A stretch of DNA of 64,000 bases from NCBI GenBank assembly GCA_020747065.1, contig JAGMVK010000017.1, positions 248,001 through 312,000 on the forward strand, read 5' to 3'. Of the stretch, positions 58,371-64,000 are shown one piece after another (position 1 is the stretch's first letter; the number at the start of each line of letters is the position of its first letter). The notes below the pieces were generated by a model that saw only the letters and a list, made by a program, of their open reading frames with translations, was not told the origin of the DNA and made no database searches. Source of the DNA: Cadophora sp. MPI-SDFR-AT-0126 (Eukaryota > Ascomycota > Leotiomycetes > Helotiales > Ploettnerulaceae). A program made the translations under genes and the position numbers.

Positions 58371-58858
58371 ATGTCTGCATTCGACACCGCCGTCATCGAC
58401 TCGAAGAAGTTGACTTCTAAGCCCTCCAACGACGACTTGCTACAGCTCTACGGTTAGTCCGATCATTTGTGGTGGGATGATATGCTGGGATATCTTGGAT
58501 TATTGGTGGAGAAGAAATGCTGATGAGCTGTGTTTGCATACAGGATTGTTCAAGGTTGCGTCTGGAGAGGACATCACTAAGTCTGAGCAGCCTGGTACCT
58601 TTGATCTGAAGGTATGTTTTGTCGAATGCTCAACATGGAGGAGGAAAGGAAAATTGTCACTTGGAGGGGATCGTGTTGGGATGACGTGCTGATGCTGGTG
58701 CATAACAGGGCAAGGCGAAGAAGCGCGCGTGGCAGAAGGTCGTTGACGAGGGTCTTACCAGCGACGAGGCTAAGGAGAAGTACGTCGCACTCGTTGAGTC
58801 GTTCAAGGAGAAATACGGATATGATGCCAACAAGAACCCCGAGGCTGTTGGCTCGTAG
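58371..58858 (+). CDS. Acyl-CoA-binding protein (ACBP)
   Basis: Three exons (58371-58452, 58544-58611, 58709-58858) join to 99 aa, the usual size for ACBP plus a short extension. The start is MSAFDTAVIDSKKLTSKPSN. ACBP landmarks: LLQLYGLFKVASGED (the YGLFKQAT motif), then FDLKGKAKKRAWQ (the KAKWDAW motif), then TSDEAKEKYVALVESFKEKYG. The protein binds medium- and long-chain acyl-CoA in the cytosol and supplies them to lipid synthesis. The second exon begins inside the YGLFK motif. It converges with Tdp1 (minus strand), whose stop is about 230 nt downstream. Confidence 0.95.
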
Positions 58859-59089
58859 AGAGATGATGGAATGAAAGACAGTACCTAAGGTCTTGGTGGA
58901 CACTGGCGGCGGTGTGATACATACCGAAAAGAATGGATGGCGAGCATATTACTCGCAGTAGCATAAGTAATCGAGGATTCATTGATCAGTGGTCTTATGT
59001 TGCAAAATGCATGTGATGGCTTCGTGGTGTGATTAGCTATCGTGGTGCCTAATGCTGTACCTCCAACCATGTGAGACATGTTGTACCAT

Positions 59090-61098
59090 TTACTCAAGTC
59101 CGTAAGAGTTGCCCTTCCAATCCAGTTCCTTGTATGAGAGGGTCGCGCACCATGGCATATCATCCTTTGCATATTGAACCAGAGGCAGATCATAGGGCAT
59201 TCTTGCTCCAACGACTACCTCTCCGGCCTTTCCGGACTCTGGAGCGGGCATATCAGTCTTGAATGTCGGGATCATAGTTGCATTCTCTCCAAATAGCTCG
59301 GGCCAGACCATGACTCCCAATTCATAGCTGCAGATCCGAATATCGCCGCCTGCATTCGATGCTTCTCCCCAGGCTTGCTTTGATAGGTTGGCGGAAGTGA
59401 CCAACATCCACTGTGGTAGATTAGTATTAACCAGTTTCGAGAGACAAACAACTGTGCGATTGAATACAATGAGTGGAATATAAAAGGAATAAAACAAATC
59501 ATAACGAAATCTACTTACGTCTATCGAAGACTTCTTGGCATCAGCGAACCGGATGAAGGTCTTGATGTGAGGAGCAGCTCTCTTCCGGCCCGCATCAGAT
59601 ATTGATCCTGATCTGGAGGCCCGCTCGTCGACATCTCCAGCCCAATGGCAGAGTATTGGCTTCAAATACTGTACTTGCTTGGCCTGAGCGGTCGACTGGA
59701 TCTTCGTGTGAATGGCACTGCCAGAGTCGTATCCATTGAGGCTTCTCCGGATCTCGTCAGCAGTCGGGAAGATGACTTTGAATTTCGACTTCGAGTTGGG
59801 GAAATTCTTAGAAGTGTTCATAGCCTTGAACAAAGTCTTTTCGATCCACTTCTCTGATAATGTAGCAATCGAAGAGATCTGGATGACGATTTCACCATCA
59901 TTGCTTTTCACTGGGACGGCACTAAGCGCATTCTTCAGTCCTTCCCAGCCCCATGCCGTCTCTGAATCTTTATCGATGTGGTGCCTTCCTGGTACGCTTC
60001 CAACGAGTGCTCCTCGAATAGGTGAGAAGTCATGCTTTGCAAGCATCTCGACTAGTGGCTTGCAGATCTCTCGCTTCGGGTTGTTGTCATAGGCTTTCAA
60101 GTAATTCAAGAAATCAACTTTAAATCTGGATCCGCTGCCTAAAGGACCGGTCTTTACGGCTTCGGATAGACATGTCGCACTCAATAGTGGAAGCATCGGT
60201 GATACCCAGGCTGCCTGAGTCATGTTTGTCCAATCGAACGCGATCATGTTTGCTGTGCTAGACGACGATCTCAAAGTCAGCATTTTCTTTGCCACGCGAT
60301 ATCAAATAAAATTACTGCGTTAAATCTGAGGCCACACAGCCACGGTTTGCTTGAAAGCAATCGCAGTACTGAAGAAAGACATGAAGGATACCCACTGGAT
60401 AATGATTTGCGCGGTGTCATCATGCCGGAGGAGAACAAGCATCTGCAAAAAGAGATTAATCAATGAACAGTCATCAACTGTTTCGGTACTACCTTCGTAT
60501 GGTGTGTTCCAAACATTTCAGGCATATACGCCGTATGAAGAGTGATATTCGGATATTTTTCAGCTTGAACCTGGTAATAGGCGTTAGTTGGTAATGTAAC
60601 GATCGAGGAAAACTTAGTGAAACTCGAAAGAGGTCCAACCAAATAGGTATGTCGAGTCTTGGAACATCGCGAAAATGAAGGCTTCAGTTGGCTTACCTTC
60701 AAGTTGAGTCGGCTGGAGTCATCGTTCTTCCAAAACCCGTGGACCACGTGGACTTTGATGAGATCACGAACATCAGGATCGAACGCGTCCATCAAGAAGT
60801 CCAAATTGTGTAAGTAGTTGAACTCCCAACATTCTGAAATCAGGGGATCACCCAGAAGGTCCTTCAAAGAGACAGCGTCCTTATTTGATGCTTCGGGCAG
60901 ATCGCGGATCCATGTGAGCTGAAAAGGAGACTTTATTACTTTGGCACCTTGATTTTCCGACTTTTGAGTCCGACGTAAGGGCGGTGGTGATATCGAGCTT
61001 GTGAGGCTGTGTGGTAAATTCCTCTGGTTCTGCTGGGCTTCATCGTCGTTGCTCAGACGTCGTCTCTTGCGAGACCGTTCTTCTGATATGTCATCCAT
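59090..61098 (-). CDS. Tyrosyl-DNA phosphodiesterase 1 (Tdp1)
   Basis: Five exons (61098-60697, 60570-60493, 60442-60396, 60257-59519, 59410-59090) join to 528 aa. Tdp1 clears topoisomerase I adducts from DNA 3' ends and belongs to the phospholipase D superfamily. It has two HKN motifs. The first His and Lys are in FGTHHTK at residues 157-160, followed by the Tdp1 sequence MLVLLRHDDTAQIIIHTANMI, with exon 3 only 47 nt long. The second is HIKTFIRF at about residue 408, with the Asn of TSANLSKQAWGE further on. The basic N-terminus (RSRKRRRLSND) suggests nuclear import. Start MDDISEERSRKRRR has an ATG in good context. The C-terminus carries the family's closing DLPLVQYAKDDMPW. Confidence 0.92.
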
Positions 61099-61538
61099 TT
61101 ACCAAGAGGCTCTGGAAAACCTGAAATAGTCCTTGGTATTTTTATCTTCACTTACCCGAAAATCAGAAGCCCTTCGAAGTTGCGAGTTCACGAGCATCCC
61201 AAAACAGCGATTCGAGTAAATATGGGCAATCACGTGTTGGCAAGGAGGTCGAGGTTGCCTCAGAGGAAGCGAGTGGCGCTAGCCCCTTAGCGGCCGCGTT
61301 CCATCTTTAGAACTGGTGGAAGTCTTTAGAGTGATGATAAAGGAATCGTAAGCCTCAATCACTCGTTAACATCAGGCCAGCGACTTTCAACCGCGACGAG
61401 AATAGACTCCCTGGACTTGTACAATATTGCGCCAGCTTCAACTCCTGTTTGTCCTGCAATTGTCACCCTTAACTCGATCGCCGGCGGTTGAGCCGCTCCA
61501 CTTATCCTGCCTCGCGAGAACGAAGCAATTTCATCAAC
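61099..61538. other. Divergent promoter region between Tdp1 and PDI genes
   Basis: No gene. 440 nt with no clear TATA box. Confidence 0.5.
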
Positions 61539-63847
61539 ATGCGTGTCCTTCCAATTTTCTACACTCTTTTCGCATCTTCAGTAATAGCGCAGTCCTCGGG
61601 GAATAAGGTGGAGAAGAAAGAGGTGACAGCAGACGCGGAAGATGCTGCAGACGGACCAGCACCGACGATATTCAATGGGGTTGAGGTACCTCCTATCACA
61701 ATATTAGATGGAGAGACCTTCAATGCGACAGTCAAAGAAGGCTTGTGGTTTGTGAAGCATCACTCGTGAGCTTACCCCAGCTATATGCTACCCAATCGTG
61801 ATGGACTCAACAAGTAACCCTTATCTAGACCGTACTGCCCTCACTGCCTCCACGTTGCGCCAACATGGCAAACCTTGTACGAATTCTACTATACTTCGAA
61901 ACCTGTTGCGGCTGGTCCCTCCGCAGATAGCTCGTCGTCCTCTCTGAACACATTCACTGCCTACTATAATTTCCATTTTGGAAACCTAGACTGTATTGCT
62001 TTTGGAACAGCCTGCAAAGAACACAATGTTGGGTCTTTCCCAACATTTGTACTTTACAAGGATGGTGTGGAGGTCAAGCGACTGGAGGGGGCTAAAGACA
62101 TGAAAACTCTGAGCCAGTTCGTGGAATCGTCACTGGACTCGATTCGACCAGGATCCCGCCCAGTTGGAGATCCAGAATTGCCGGCAGCAGGAGATAAAAC
62201 TTCGAAGGAATACCAGGGCCCGCAACCTGCAGATGCCAAAGCAACTGGCCCCGTAGGCGCTGCGCCTGTTGCTACGAGCCCTGTAAAGGCGACCGCTTCA
62301 TCTGCCAGTGAGGATCTCAAGGAAGAAGAAACAAAGGCCCCCAGTACTACCGTGAAAACCAATCCAGCCAAAGTTCCAAAAAAGCCAGTCCTTCCACCCA
62401 AATCCACGGCTATTCCAAACACTCTTGGGAAATCGATATCATTCACGGCTGAAAGCTTCCAAAAGCAAGTGACTATGACCCAGGAGCCATGGTTCATCAA
62501 GTTCTATGCGCCATGGTGCCACCACTGCCAGGCAATGGCTCCAAACTGGATCCAACTCGCCAAAGAGATGAAGGGCAAGCTCAACATTGGAGAGGTCAAC
62601 TGCGATGTTGAAGCAAGATTGTGCAAGGAAGTCCGGCTACGGGGATACCCTACGATTCTCTTCTTCCGTGGTGGAGAACGTGTGGAATATGAAGGTCTTC
62701 GAGGCCTTGGCGATTTCGTGTCCTATGCCAACAAGGCTATTGACGTTGGCGATGGTGTGAAGGACATTGATGCTTTGGAATTTGCGGAGCTGGAGGAGAA
62801 GGAAGAAGTCATTTTCCTCTACTTTTACGACCATGCTACAACTACCGAAGATTTCGCTGCCCTGGAAAGGTTGACATTGAGCTTGATCGGACACGCGAAA
62901 TTGGTGAAAACCAACAGTGCCAAGTTGGCTGAACGCTACAAGATCACAACCTGGCCTAGACTTCTCGTGTCCCGCGACGGACGCCCCACTTATTATACAG
63001 CCCTCGCTCCCAAAGATATGCGGGATTTCAGACAAGTCCTCAACTGGATGCAGTCTGTTTGGTTACCAATCGTTCCGGAGCTTACAGCATCCAATTCACG
63101 AGAAATCATGGATGGAAAGCTGGTTGTCTTGGGTATACTCACACGCGAGCGGCCAGATGAGTTCTTGATGGCCAAGAAGGAGATCAAAAGCGCTGCTCTC
63201 GAGTGGATGGACAAGCAGACATTGGCCTTCCAACGCGAGCGTCAAGAACTTCGAGATGCCAAGCAATTGAGGCTTGAAGAGGCAGAAGATCGCAACGACC
63301 AACGAGCACTGCGAGCTGCCAAGAGCATTCGTATCAACATGGACAAGTCCGAACAGAAGGAAGTCGGTTTTGCATGGGTGGATGGTGTTTTCTGGGAACG
63401 GTGGATCAGGACGACATATGGTATCGAAGTTGCCAAAGATGGTGAGAAAGTCATCATCAATGACGAGGATGTAAGTATTCCAGAGGCCAAGTCTTGGAAA
63501 AATTGTTCTAATATGCATCACAGCAACGCAGATACTGGGACACAACTATCACCGGCAACTCTATCATGGCATCACGTACCTCTATCCTCGAAACGATACC
63601 TAAAGTCGTCGCATCGCCCCCAAAGATCAAGCCTAAATCTACGATCTCGAATTTTGAGAAGTTCTTCTTCGATATCAGAGGTGCCATTTCCGGGCACCCA
63701 TATCTCTCTGTTGGATTCCTGGCCGGCATTTTGATCGGAGTAGCGATGTGGAGTAAGGGACGCATGCGGAGGAGTAGAGGCGGTTTCTTCAGACTGGATG
63801 AAAAAGATGGACTGTTGGGCGGACCAGCAAATGGCAAGGTGGATTAG
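61539..63847 (+). CDS. Membrane-anchored protein disulfide isomerase-like protein (two thioredoxin domains)
   Basis: Three exons (61539-61765, 61829-63470, 63524-63847) join to 730 aa. The start MRVLPIFYTLFASSVIAQ is a signal peptide. The first thioredoxin-like domain has HSPYCPHCLHVAPTW (active site CPHC at about residue 78). A Pro/Ala/Thr-rich linker follows. The second has WFIKFYAPWCHHCQAMAPNW (CHHC at about 305) with the cis-proline region GYPTILFF. A further domain lacks cysteine pairs. A C-terminal hydrophobic segment (YLSVGFLAGILIGVAMW, about residue 683) is followed by a basic cytosolic tail. The layout resembles yeast Eps1. The enzyme would form or shuffle disulfides, or recognise misfolded membrane proteins, in the ER. 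No KDEL-type signal is present, consistent with the anchor. Confidence 0.9.
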
Positions 63848-64000
63848 GTTAATGAGGATGGAAAATGAGGGGAAGAGAGCAATGTGACACAGAGAGACAG
63901 GTCGATTTGTATTATAGCGGGCTTGGGTTTTTCTCCATTGGGTGCGTATGGGTGTTGGAATTCATTGTAACTTGTTCTAACATCTGTTGTCCGCCGATAG

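Overview
The window is nuclear DNA of a filamentous ascomycete. Genes carry many short GT-AG introns (about 45-130 nt) with CTAAC-type branch sites close to the acceptor. Gene content is typically fungal: Vcx-type Ca2+/H+ exchanger, Hrq1 helicase, Exo70, PTEN, Tdp1, fungal HET relic, fungal terpene synthase and P450. The gene style suggests Pezizomycotina, possibly Leotiomycetes, but the class is an inference.

Region 1 (1-16.3 kb) begins with a Ca2+/H+ exchanger gene. It then becomes an accessory block holding at least five copies of one unrecognised protein family. The family has a weak RRM-like fold, an 'SRVL(L/V)IEGPED'-like motif and a C-terminal 'V.YG.D.C'-like motif. One copy (3.3-5.2 kb) is an intact six-exon gene. 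One (12.1-13.8 kb) and one (14.5-16.3 kb) look usable but have unresolved 5' exons. One (6.2-8.3 kb) is broken by a nonsense codon and frame changes. One (10.8-11.3 kb) is a remnant. A dead Tc1/mariner transposon with 34-bp terminal inverted repeats sits among them.

Region 2 (16.7-26 kb) holds ordinary nuclear genes: Hrq1-type helicase, a RanBP3/Yrb2-like Ran-binding protein with GFG repeats, and a T5orf172-domain protein.

Region 3 (26.8-36.2 kb) holds a family-1 glycosyltransferase, a six-exon cytochrome P450 and a seven-exon class I terpene synthase. P450 and cyclase are divergently arranged across a 3.1-kb gap. Together they could make, oxidise and glycosylate a terpenoid.

Region 4 (36-64 kb) holds a cysteine-rich 50-aa microprotein, Exo70, a cPLA2/patatin-like phospholipase with a mitochondrial-looking N-terminus, and a cyclin with a 31-nt cytosine tract in its intron. 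It continues with a decayed long gene carrying three C-to-T-type nonsense codons, a PTEN phosphatase with a previously easy-to-miss second exon, a HET-like relic, acyl-CoA-binding protein, Tdp1 and a membrane protein disulfide isomerase. Exon boundaries given here were worked out by hand from frame continuity and splice consensus. They add up to open reading frames but have not been checked against transcripts.
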